Under the pieces are notes generated by a model. It had not been told where the DNA came from. It did not search any database and was given only the letters and a program-made list of their open reading frames with translations. From Lithodes maja (lineage: Eukaryota; Arthropoda; Malacostraca; Decapoda; Lithodidae), in contig JBAKBP010003222.1 of assembly GCA_037953745.1 (NCBI GenBank), forward strand, positions 93,828 through 157,827: DNA of 64,000 bases, in the 5' to 3' direction. Below are positions 51,168 through 61,769 of the stretch, piece by piece. The position numbers and the translations under genes were made by a program. Position 1 is the first letter of the stretch. Every line of letters begins with the position of its first letter.

Positions 51168-53262
51168 TGAGTGGGTCCAAGATCACTAGATTAACGTTGT
51201 CTCTAGTGTTGGATTAGTGAGAGGGCAGAACAATGAGTGGGTCCAAGATCACTAGATTAACATTGTCTCTCGTGTTGGATTAGTGAGAGGGCAAAACAAT
51301 GAGTGGGTCCAAGATCACTAGATTAACATTGTCTCTAGTGTTGGATTAGTGAGAGGGCAGAACAATGAGTGGGTCCAAGATCACTAGATTAACATTGTCT
51401 CTCGTGTTGGATTAGTGAGAGGGCAGAACAATGAGTGGGTCCAAGATCACTAGATTAACATTGTCTCTAGTGTTGGATTAGTGAGAGGGCAGAACAATGA
51501 GTGGGTCCAAGATCACTAGATTAACATTGTCTCTCGTGTTGGATTAGTGAGAGGGCAGAACAATGAGTGGGTCCAAGATCACTAGATTAACATTGTCTCT
51601 AGTGTTGGATTAGTGAGAGGGCAGAACAATGAGTGGGTCCAAGATCACTAGATTAACATTGTCTCTCGTGTTGGATTAGTGAGAGGGCAGAACAATGAGT
51701 GGGTCCAAGATCACTAGATTAACATTGTCTCTAGTGTTGGATTAGTGAGAGGGCAGAACAATGAGTGGGTCCAAGATCACTAGATTAACATTGTCTCTCG
51801 TGTTGGATTAGTGAGAGGGCAGAACAATGAGTGGGTCCAAGATCACTAGATTAACATTGTCTCTAGTGTTGGATTAGTGAGAGGGCAGAACAATGAGTGG
51901 GTCCAAGATCACTAGATTAACATTGTCTCTAGTGTTGGATTAGTGAGAGGGCAGAACAATGAGTGGGTCCAAGATCACTAGATTAACATTGTCTCTAGTG
52001 TTGGATTAGTGAGAGGGCAGAACAATGAGTGGGTCCAAGATCACTAGATTAACATTGTCTCTAGTGTTGGATTAGTGAGAGGGCAGAACAATGAGTGGGT
52101 CCAAGATCACTAGATTAACATTGTCTCTAGTGTTGGATTAGTGAGAGGGCAGAACAATGAGTGGGTCCAAGATCACTAGATTAACATTGTCTCTAGTGTT
52201 GGATTAGTGAGAGGGCAGAACAATGAGTGGGTCCAAGATCACTAGATTAACATTGTCTCTAGTGTTGGATTAGTGAGAGGGCAGAACAATGAGTGGGTCC
52301 AAGATCACTAGATTAACATTGTCTCTCGTGTTGGATTAGTGAGAGGGCAGAACAATGAGTGGGTCCAAGATCACTAGATTAACATTGTCTCTCGTGTTGG
52401 ATTAGTGAGAGTGCAGAACAATGAGTGGGTCCAAGATCACTAGATTAACATTGTCTCTAGTGTTGGATTAGTGAGAGGGCAGAACAATGAGTGGGTCCAA
52501 GATCACTAGATTAACATTGTCTCTAGTGTTGGATTAGTGAGAGGGCAGAACAATGAGTGGGTCCAAGATCACTAGATTAACATTGTCTCTAGTGTTGGAT
52601 TAGTGAGAGGGCAGAACAATGAGTGGGTCCAAGATCACTAGATTGACATTGTCTCTAGTGTTGGATTAGTGAGAGGGCAGAACAATGAGTGGGTCCAAGA
52701 TCACTAGATTAACATTGTCTCTAGTGTTGGATTAGTGAGAGGGCAGAACAATGAGTGGGTCCAAGATCACTAGATTAACATTGTCTCTAGTGTTGGATTA
52801 GTGAGAGGGCAGAACAATGAGTGGGTCCAAGATCACTAGATTAACATTGTCTATCGTGTTGGATTAGTGAGAGGGCAGAACAATGAGTGGGTCCCAGATC
52901 ACTAGATTAACATTGTCTCTCGTGTTGGATTAGTGAGAGGGCAGAACAATGAGTGGGTCCAAGATCACTAGATTAACATTGTCTCTCGTGTTGGATTAGT
53001 GAGAGGGCAGAACAATGAGTGGGTCCAAGATCACTAGATTAACATTGTCTCTAGTGTTGGATTAGTGAGAGGGCAGAACAATGAGTGGGTCCAAGATCAC
53101 TAGATTAACATTGTCTCTAGTGTTGGATTAGTGAGAGGGCAGAACAATGAGTGGGTCCAAGATCACTAGATTAACATTGTCTCTAGTGTTGGATTAGTGA
53201 GAGGGCAGAACAATGAGTGGGTCCAAGATCACTAGATTAACATTGTCTCTAGTGTTGGATTT
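51154..53262 (+). repeat. 66-bp satellite, about 32 copies
   Basis: The unit begins AGAGGGCAGAACAATGAGTG and ends GTGTTGGATTAGTG. Copies are nearly identical. One position, CTCTAGTG versus CTCTCGTG, alternates strictly in the first ten copies (a 132-bp dimer), then is A for seven copies, then runs of C and A. The array begins at the 5' edge of CR1 ORF1. Confidence 0.97.
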
Positions 53263-53334
53263 GTTTCCTGTTAGTTTTGGTTGTGGTTATTTAAGGGGGG
53301 TCACCTGCTGTTTTCTCTCTCCTTTTCTAACTTT

Positions 53335-53630
53335 CTCTGGCTTGTATCCATTTGGCCCCATTCAGCCTACTGCTTTACTACTAGACGTTTATCCTCATCC
53401 AGGTGTCGATTTTTTCCTGGCGAGCGATAGAGAGCCAGCATTGTATGAAGAAATCCGGCTTCGCCGGAGAAATTTTTCTAACGAAAAATTTACAAATTTA
53501 GCCTGCTGTCAAAAACATATTAAGAAACATGCTGGCTCGCTACCGCTCACCAGGAAAAAATCGACACCTGAATGGGGATAAACATCTTAAAACAGTAGGA
53601 TGAATGGGGCCGAATGGATACAACCCAGAG
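53335..53630. mobile_element. Palindromic short element, about 296 bp
   Basis: Imperfect inverted arms at 53335-53440 and 53530-53630 (for example CAGGTGTCGATTTTTTCCTGG against CCAGGAAAAAATCGACACCTG) around a loop of about 90 bp that holds a small CCGGCTTCGCCGG hairpin. The outer right edge CCAGAG meets the LINE 3' tail. No coding. No clear target duplication, so the transposon class is not assigned. Confidence 0.75.
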
Positions 53631-53867
53631 GTACAAAGGAGTACAAAGGAGTACAAAGGAAATCAAGCAACAAAAGGTCGAGTGACCCTTCTAGGCTGCT
53701 TGTCCTCCAAAACACTGAGGATCAACGGTCCAAACAGTGGTTTAGAGTGGATAAGGGAACATTGGAAATGGAAAGGGAACTACTGCCCTGGAACTAATGT
53801 CCGTGGCAGGATTAGGAAGTTAGTAGGGGACAGATGGGTTAGTAACTGAGTGGGGGATAAAATAAAG
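53631..53867 (-). repeat. 3' UTR and 10-bp terminal repeats of CR1 copy 2
   Basis: The 3' UTR matches those at 31631-31828 and in part 28490-28735 (for example GGCAGGATTAGGAAGTTAGT). It ends in tandem TCCTTTGTAC units; copy numbers differ between fragments (three here, two at 31607-31630). Confidence 0.88.
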
Positions 53868-56662
53868 TTATTCATTTACAAATGCAGTCAGTCGCGGGTT
53901 TGATGCGAGATATTTGTCTAAGCGGAGTTTAAATGAATCAACGGTGCTGCAGTCTATATCGTCTCGGGGAAGCCCATTCCACAAGTTGACAACTCGATTG
54001 AAGAAGAAATTCTTAGATTCGTGTGAGTTAAAAGATTTACCAATAATTTTGCAACCGTTTCCCCGCGTGTAATTAGATTGGTCGATAGTGAAGTACTTAC
54101 TACAGTTCATATTGTCGATGCCTTTGATGATTTTGAACACTTGAATAAAGTCACCTCTAAATCTGCACTGGGTTAAAGGAAATAATTTAATTCTCTAAGA
54201 CGCTCTTCGTATGGTTTGTTCTTTAGGCTAGGTATCATTTTGGTAACTCTACGTTGAACTCGTTCTAGCTTGTTTATATCTTTTTGGTAATAAGGGCACC
54301 AGGATTGAATGCAGTATTCCAGAAGAGGGCGGACTAAGGAATTGTAAAGGGTTAGGATAACTTCTTTGGATTTATGCTCAAATGACCTGCCTATAAAGCC
54401 AATTATTTTGTTTGCCTTCTTAACAACTTCTGAACATTGTTGACTCGGTTTTAGGTTACTCGATATTGTTACTCCCAGATCGGTTTCTCTGTTTACATTC
54501 TTAAGCTGAGTGCCATTCATCGAATTGTTTGCTTTCTCATTTAGGTATCCGATATGTAGTACTTTACATTTATCCGCATTGAAACTAATTTGCCAAATTT
54601 GGGCCCAACATGACAATTTATCTAGATTGTGTTGCATACCGTCAATTGTTCTTTTGAGAGTACGCTATTTGCAATTTTTGAATTGTCAGCAAATTTTGAG
54701 ATTGTACAGGTGAGACCCTCATCTATGTCGTTGATATAAATTAGAAAGAGAATTGGTCCTAGTACCAATCCCTTGGGTACCCCGCTACTTACATTGGTCC
54801 ATTTAGATGCCTTGCCGTTTATGACTACTCTTTGCTTTCTGTCGCTGAGCCAATTTTCTATCCATTTCAACACACCGTCTTGTATTCCATGCGCTTTTAG
54901 TTTTAGCAGTAAACGTTTGTGGGGAACTTTGTCAAAGGCCTTTTGAAAATCAAGGTATTTAATATCTACAGCTTTACTCTCATCATAGAGGTTGAGGACA
55001 TCGTGGAAGAAGTCTAAGAGGTTTGTTAAATAGGAACGTTTTTTACGAAAGCCATATTGAGTATCTTTAAGTAAGTTATTTGCCTCTAAGTGATTTACGA
55101 GTCTGTCTCTTATGACCGTTTCTAGCATTTTACATACAATTGAGGTTAAGCTAATTGGACGATAGTTACTGGGTAGGGATTTGCTGCCTTTTTTTAATAT
55201 CGGTGTTACGTTGGCTAGCTTCCAGTGATCAGGCATAGTCCCAGACTGGTAGGATTCATTGAATAGCAATGTCAGTGGTTTGGAGAGCTCATCCTTAGCT
55301 TCCTTTAGAACTCTAGGCAAGATTGTATCAGGTCCAGGCGTTTTATTTACCTTGAGTTTATCTAAACAATTCAATACTTCTCTCTCTGCAACGGTGATAT
55401 TGCTTAGAACATCTGAATTATCAATCTCAATCGGCGATGGTGTAGGGATATCACTGAGGTCTTCGGTTGTAAAAACTGATGCAAAGAAGGTATTGAGGGC
55501 ATTACTCATTTGTACTTCGTCTTTGGTGTATTCTCCATTTTCATCGACTAACGGTCCAACAGTTGAAGTAACTACTTTTTTCTTTCTGATATAACTATAG
55601 AATTCTTTCGGGTTTGTTTTACTTTGATTCGCAACATGTAACTCCAGGGTCTTTTTACTTTGCTTAATTAACTTTTTGGCTTTGCGTCGTAGCTCTACAA
55701 ATTTCAGCCGTTCTTCGTCATTTTGTGAGGATTTTAATCTATCATTAGCAATTTTGTTAGCAAGCAGACAGTCTGAAATATCTTTATTCCACCATTTGGG
55801 CTTATCATTATGGCCTGGACGCCGTATATTCGATAGTATGCAGTCTTGCACTGCCTTAAGGTGTAAGTGGTTGTGAAACACTCCCAAGATGTATTTATGT
55901 CGTTATTGTTAGTCAGTTCCAGTCAGTTTCTTTAAGCTTTGATTTAAGTTTATGAAAATTTGCTTTCTTGAAATTAGGGACTTTCTCAATGCTTCTATTT
56001 GATTTGTTACTAGTAAACTTTAAAGTGAAAGTTATCGTACGATGGTCGCTGTTACTGAATTCATCACCAACATTCAAATTCTCTATTAATTCTTCTTTTG
56101 TTGCGAGTACAAGGTCAAGCACATTAACACCACGGGTCGGAGATTGTACAAATTGAAAAAATGAACTCTCTTGCAAGTTAGCATAGAGGTCGTGTCCAGA
56201 GTGTGAAGTAAGAATATCGCCCCATTTAGTCACAGGTAAGTTGAAATCGCCAAGAATTACGGTATCTTGTATGTTAGTTATTTCTGCAATTTGTTCATAA
56301 ATTTCAATGTCAGTTTGCACTGATTGAGATGGGGGTCTGTATAATAAAGCTAGTGTTATTTTAGTTCCTCGTTTATTATTTAATAGTACGTAAGATATGT
56401 CTATATTCGCAATTTGAGGTTTTGACATTAAGACGGGATTAAGACTTTCCTTTATAAAAAACAGAACTCCTCCTCCATTTCTATTGATCCGACTTTTCTC
56501 AAACATTGTATAACCAGGAAGCGTATATTCGGCTAAAAAGTCTCTGTCTTCCGTATTTAACCAAGATTCTGTAATGCCGATTATATCATAATGTTCTGTA
56601 AACACGATTTCCTCTAGATCTGAAAATGTATTGCGTATGCTACGAGCATTTACATAAAACAC
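53868..56662 (-). pseudogene. CR1-type ORF2: endonuclease and RT, several frame breaks
   Basis: Endonuclease frame 55913-56662 has FYVNARSIRN, ITESWL, LLYRPPS, LGDFNLP and NSDHRTI. RT frame 54622-55887 has NKTPGPDTILPRVLKE, NYRPISLTSI, YLDFQKAFDKVPH, SGVPKGLVLGPILF and KFADNSKI. The second catalytic Asp of FADD is Asn, and SGVPQGSVLGP is altered in two places. Frameshifts lie near 55890, 54630 and 54150-54175. The C-terminal parts are 54173-54637 (LVRPLLEYCIQSW) and 53868-54140 (FFFNRVVNLWNGLP). Not functional. Confidence 0.9.
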
Positions 56663-56727
56663 CTTAAGAGTATTAGAGTTGGATGTTACTGATTGTGCAT
56701 TGTCTGAATTTTCAGTTTGTATTTGAC

Positions 56728-57755
56728 TTACACTACCCCCGGGTACCCCCGGTTGACCCCGTTTTTTGAACGGAAATCCTTGACTTCATCGTTCAGCAGA
56801 CGACCAAGACGTGCAGCTCCTACTTCATTGAGATGTACACCATCTCCTGAAAACATAGATTTATCATAGTAAAAATGATCCCACGTGTCGACAAAGCCGA
56901 TGTCCTCCTCCCTGCAGAGTTTGGCTAGTCGGCGATTTGTACTGGCAGCTATGTGGTAGAATCGGTTTTCTACATCAATCCGGCGAACATTTCCTGAAAT
57001 TAAGATTCTATTAGATTTTTCCTTGAAGGACCTGATCAGCCGCCGGTACTTGCAAAGTAGTTCCTCTGACCGCGTCCGTTGGACATCGTTAGATTCAACG
57101 TGGATGACGTACGTAGTGCTTGCGGGGGCGAGACTGGAAACCTCTTCCACAGCCGCAACAATGTCGTCCACGCCGCCACCTGGGATACAGAGTCGCTTTC
57201 TGGTCCTGGGTGCCCTGGCGCAGAACTCGGTTAATTGGCCACGGACCATGGAGTCGCCCACAAGCCGAACTTCTTCCGTTTCCTCTTCCTCGTCAATAGC
57301 AAGAATTTTGAAGCGGTTTTGGCATGTTGTCGGGATGACCTTCCTGGTACTGGTACTGGGATGCACATTGTTTCTCACTAACTGAAAGTTGTCCTGGGGG
57401 GAAGTGAGAGTAGAGTCATTATTATTTTCTGCAACATCTAAGGTAGCTGCTGGTGTGGGTACCGGTACCGGTACTGTATGACTGGAATGGCGGATGACAT
57501 CGAAGTGGTTTCTTGGGCCGAGGGCACTCCTACGTTGAGTGTGGCAAATTCTTGAAGGGATTCAAGCTTCGTAGTCAGGGCATCGATCTTGCGGTGAGCT
57601 GCATTCATTTCATCCGTAATCTTCTCGGAGCTGGCAAAATCTACAAATTTGGACATCAGTATCAACAAACATGGTAGGGCCAAATTTACCGGAACAACTC
57701 GTGCAGGTTCGTTGCGGCGCCATGACGATATAATCACAATATGCCTGAAAATCAC
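56728..57755 (-). pseudogene. CR1-type ORF1 with SGNH domain, frameshifted at a GGTACC repeat
   Basis: The 216-residue frame 56728-57378 has VRLVGDSMVRGQL (GDS), IHVESNDVQR (block III, with VESND where GxND is usual) and SGDGVHLNEVG (DxxH). A second frame, 57438-57755, carries the upstream coiled-coil-like part (MSKFVDFASSEKITDEMNAA, KIDALTTKLESLQEF). The frame changes in the short tandem GGTACCGGTACCGGTAC at about 57457-57473, which could have changed length. The two were probably one ORF1. Confidence 0.82.
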
Positions 57756-57779
57756 GCAAATTTAAGTTAGCAAAATGGT

Positions 57780-58500
57780 ACAATTAAAGCCTGAAAATAA
57801 CAAAAAAATTATGTTAGCAATGTGATAAAATTAATATGACTGTAAATCACAAAAAATATGTTAGCAATAGAACACAATTTTATGCCTGAAAATAAAACAA
57901 AAATTGATGTTAGCAGTATGCCACAGTTAAAGCCTGAAAATAACAAATGGACTAGAAATTTGTTTCAAAATTTACTGGAAAAAAAAAGTGGGAGAGCGTT
58001 AATGTAGCCTAGTGAGAAAACTGGAAAACAGTATACAGTACAGTAACAACAAATATTTGTTAGCAATATGGTACAATTAATGCCTGTAAATCACAAAAAG
58101 AATATGTTAATCACAAAAAGAATATTATGCCTGTAAATCACAAAAAATATGTTAGCAATAGAACACAATTTATGCCCGAAAATAAAACAAAAATTGATGT
58201 TAGCAGTATGACACAGTTAAAGCCTGAAAATTGCAAATGGACTAGTAATTTGTTACAAAATTTACTGGAAAAAAAAGTGGGAGAGGGTTAATTTAGCCTA
58301 GTGAGAAAACTGGAAAGCAGTATACAGTACAGTAACAAAAAATATTGGTTTGCAATATGGTACAATTAATGCCTGTAAATCACAAAAAGAATATGTTAAT
58401 CACAAAAAGAATATGTTAGCAATAGAACACAATTTTATGCCTGAAAATAAAAATTAAATTATGTTAGCAGTATGACACAGTTAGGCTAAAGCCTGTATAT
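57780..58500. repeat. Imperfect tandem repeats 5' of CR1 copy 2
   Basis: Units of about 40-48 bp around ATGTTAGCAATAGAACACAA and TGCCTGTAAATCACAAAAA, organised in a larger duplication: about 57909-58100 and 58199-58386 match closely, including GGAAAAAAAAGTGGGAGAG and CAGTATACAGTACAGTAAC. The repeats begin just upstream of ORF1, so they may be the 5' UTR of the LINE. Confidence 0.8.
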
Positions 58501-59149
58501 TAGTTTATACAGTGGTCGACACAATAATAATAATAATGGAGTTAGTAATATCCCTGGCAAGAGTGTGAGAGGCCTATTAATATGGTGACAAGTATCTGAA
58601 ATGCGATTAATAAATAAGCTATCAAAAAGTATTACAGTAACTAAATTATTCTAACTCAATATTAAAACTTTCTTGACAAATGTTAGTGTGTGCGATTTAT
58701 ATAGATAACCAAGATAAAAAGTTCAACCAAGTACAGTATTGGCTAGACTTTGATATATAAAATACAAGAAGAGGGTTTGTTTATGCGTACACAGGTGGCG
58801 CTGGTATCAGTGGCGTCTCTACTAACTTGACAAATAGAATTTTGAAAAACAAACGTTTATCAGTCAAAACTACAGTACAATGTCATGCAAGATAACTACT
58901 GGGTGGTTTGCTAAGCTCTTAACTACAGTGAGGGCTAAAATATCTACAATAGAGGTAGAGGGAGAGAGAGAAAAAAATGAGGTGGGCCCCCATAAAGTTT
59001 AATTACTATACCCGGTTCCAAGTAAGTTGGCCAAAGCTCTTGACCATTAACCTCCCCCAAAGCTAAAAGAGTGACAGCCAAATTCAAGGGACGTTGGGGT
59101 CAAAATGCCTGGACACACGAAGTTTAAGCAGTCCAAATCATAGGATGAA
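58501..59149. other. Non-coding spacer
   Basis: AT-rich with short simple runs; no gene recognised. Confidence 0.5.
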
Positions 59150-59945
59150 GGAAAGATTGATTGATGGTGAGAGTTCACTAGTTGAGTAGAAGAAAGACAG
59201 AAAATTAGCTAATTCTTGGATTGGAGAGCTAAACTGAATAGGAGTGTGACTGTGTTGAAAGGCGGGTGCCTCGCACTTGCCGCACTGCACTGCACTGAGA
59301 TCGATCTCAAGGACACTGATTGTTGTAATAGCAATAAAAGAGTGAAAGAGATGCAACATTGTGGTGTGTAGAAAGAGATTGTAGGGAACTAGTAAGAGGA
59401 AGTGAGTTCGTGAGTCAAAATGCTTTTGACTCTACTCTTTTGAGAAGTGCGGTATGGGTGCAGCTCCCCACACATGCGAACAATAATCAATACACGGGCG
59501 CACTGTACTCTCATACAGAGCAAGAAGCCGTGTGGGGGTGGAGAACCCATGGAGACGGTTGAGCAAACCTAACTTCTGGGAAGCTGTTTTAGTAAGAGTG
59601 GTAATATGATCGTAAGGTCGGATGAAATAGATACACCAAGGATATTGAGAGAAGATGAAGGGTTGATTTGTGTATTGTTGAAGAGCAATTGACAGTCTTG
59701 TGGAAGATTGTCACGGGTAGATAGATGGAGAAATTGGGTCTTGGAGGCATTGAGGGTAACAAGATTTTCTCTGCCCCAATCAGAAATAATTGATAGATCA
59801 GAAGATATGCGTGCTATGGCCTTGTCACGTGACTTTTGAAGTGATTGCATGTTGGGTTGTTGTGGAAAACTAGTTGAATAGTGTAAGGTAGAGTTATCAG
59901 CATATGGGTGGATTGGATTAGAGGTGTTCCAGTAAAACACATTGA
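59150..59945 (-). pseudogene. Jockey/I-like LINE RT C-terminal fragment
   Basis: Minus-strand frame 59569-59940 holds HPYADNSTLHYS (catalytic YADD with the second Asp as Asn), ISDWGRENLVTLNASKTQFL and INPSSSLNILGVSISSDL. Further left, in other frames, SKLGLLNRLHGFST-like and RPCIDYCSHVWG-like sequence continues to about 59400. Both ends are truncated. It may belong to the family at 34891-37640. Confidence 0.75.
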
Positions 59946-60418
59946 ACTAAATTTGGAATATATATTTTACTTTATTATGTTTGTTCTTGTGTTTTGTTTT
60001 CCGGTACCCCACATTTAACTCTTTATTTTATCTAAATGTTATTATTCAATATATTTTATTTTATCTTGCATTTGTTTCCTGTACAACACATTTAACTCTT
60101 TATTTAATTACAGTATTAGTTTTCATTTTATGTTATTGTAGCCACCCACCACTGATGAAAAATAGTGCTATATAGATACATAGAGGGCCTCGGAGTTGGA
60201 TGGATCTTAAGTCGAGTTGTCAGAATTTCTGACATTAATAGGCGAAACACGATAAATATCCGACTGAAATAAAATGCTACTCCTTTAACTTTCATAAGGA
60301 GAGGATTCCTTAGGGAGGGATATTACATCGAATACGTTTTTCCATAATGTAAAGGATCGAATGATTGAGAAAAATCGTACGTAAAGAACCTTAAAGCATT
60401 GGAATAAAGTGGTGACAG
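59946..60418. other. Non-coding spacer
   Basis: AT-rich; nothing recognised. Confidence 0.5.
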
Positions 60419-60659
60419 GTCAGTTGAACCAGTGCCACTTCAACCAGTGCCACTTTAACCAGTGCTAACTCAACCAGTGGCCACTTCAACCAGTGACCAT
60501 TTCAACCAGTGACCATTTTAACCAGTAGGTTAGGTTAATTTAGGTTAGGTTACTGGTTAAAATGGTCACTGGTTGAAATGGTCACTGGTTGAAGTGGCCA
60601 CTGGTTGAGTTAGCACTGGTTAAAGTGGCACTGGTTGAAGTGGTACTGGTTCAACTGAC
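60419..60659. repeat. Near-perfect hairpin with 109-bp arms made of AACCAGTG repeats
   Basis: Arms are 60419-60527 and 60551-60659, equal in length, with one mismatch seen. Each arm contains seven AACCAGT words spaced 15-18 bp apart. The 23-bp spacer is GGTTAGGTTAATTTAGGTTAGGT. No coding. Confidence 0.95.
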
Positions 60660-61769
60660 ATGGAACCGAATAAAGCACCCTATAAAAACATAATAACACA
60701 GAGTGAATATTTTTAACTTCGGAACAATTAGAATTACTATAGATTATAATAGCAAATGTAACATCGAAACATAAAACATACTGAGCCGACGACTGATAGG
60801 TAAATTACGATTGCTTCGAGACGTTCGGAAATATATAATACTGAACCGACGACTCGTAGGTAAATTACGATTGTTTCGAGACGATCGGAAAAATATAATT
60901 AACATAATCGGAAAAATATAATTAACATAATGATGTTTCGAGTTTCACAACAACAATATATCTAAAAATGAGTGAAAGGTATAGAAAAAACGAAATGATA
61001 TAACGTTCGTTTTGGACAGGATACCGACAGTAACAACCTAACCTTCACTGTGAGCGGAATAAGTGTTCACGGGATAATACTGTAAGTAATTATTCAGTGT
61101 ACACGCCAAATCACGAGTTCTGGGCGGCGTTTATGTACCTGAAACCAGCTAAGTCTTTGTTCGCCTTTGATATTCTTATGTTTTTAAAAGCAAACGAGGT
61201 GAAACCGTCCATTTACTTAGCTTTACTGGCCAATAAGTTAGTGTAGGACGATAAGCTGAAATTAAAAGATCGGCATCGCATTATATTAAGTAATACGTTC
61301 TCGTTATGACGCAAACCTTCTATAAAGCAAAGGTAACTATCATATCCATATTTTACCACTAATAAATATAGACAGTTCTAATGCAATAGTTGATCAAACT
61401 GTATATCACGGTATAATAATAGTCAACCGGCGATATTGATTAATATTAGTTTCCCTATTCTTTTCCAGTGGCTTGACCAAATACCAAAACCGCTGCTCAA
61501 CTTCTTTCAAATTCGCTCACCGATAAACCCTCATTCAATTAAAATGTAAAACTTGCAAACTAAACTAAAAATGGGACAAGGACAATATAAAGTCAAATTA
61601 AATTATCAATATCGCTATGTGGGGGGTTTGAGTATGACCACCCTAATAAAGTGGAGTAAGGCATCCAGCAATAGATAGATAGATTTGACTAGTATCCTAC
61701 CCTAGTAGCCTACTTAGTTGCTACTGTTTGTGTGTGAGGTACTTAGTTGCTAGTTAGTTAGTGTTTAAG
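60660..61769. other. Non-coding region with a short duplication
   Basis: A 60-bp tandem duplication at about 60777-60900 (CTGARCCGACGACTSRTAGG, then TAAATTACGATTG and CGAGACG). Otherwise nothing recognised. Confidence 0.6.

Larger units (their letters stand above)
53631..57755 (-). mobile_element. CR1-type LINE, copy 2, nearly full length
   Basis: Minus strand with ORF1 (56728-57755, frameshifted), ORF2 (53868-56662, frameshifted) and a 3' UTR ending in three TCCTTTGTAC units (53631-53660 reads GTACAAAGGA three times). Other 3' ends of this family are at 28021-28790 and 31607-32430. Tandem repeats lie just beyond the 5' end. Confidence 0.9.

Noticed and set aside
51154..53262. CRISPR-like array
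   Set aside because: The whole 66-bp unit is conserved with no variable spacers, and the setting is an animal genome.
60528..60550. Interstitial telomere repeat
   Set aside because: Only about two TTAGG units per half; too short to separate from chance.
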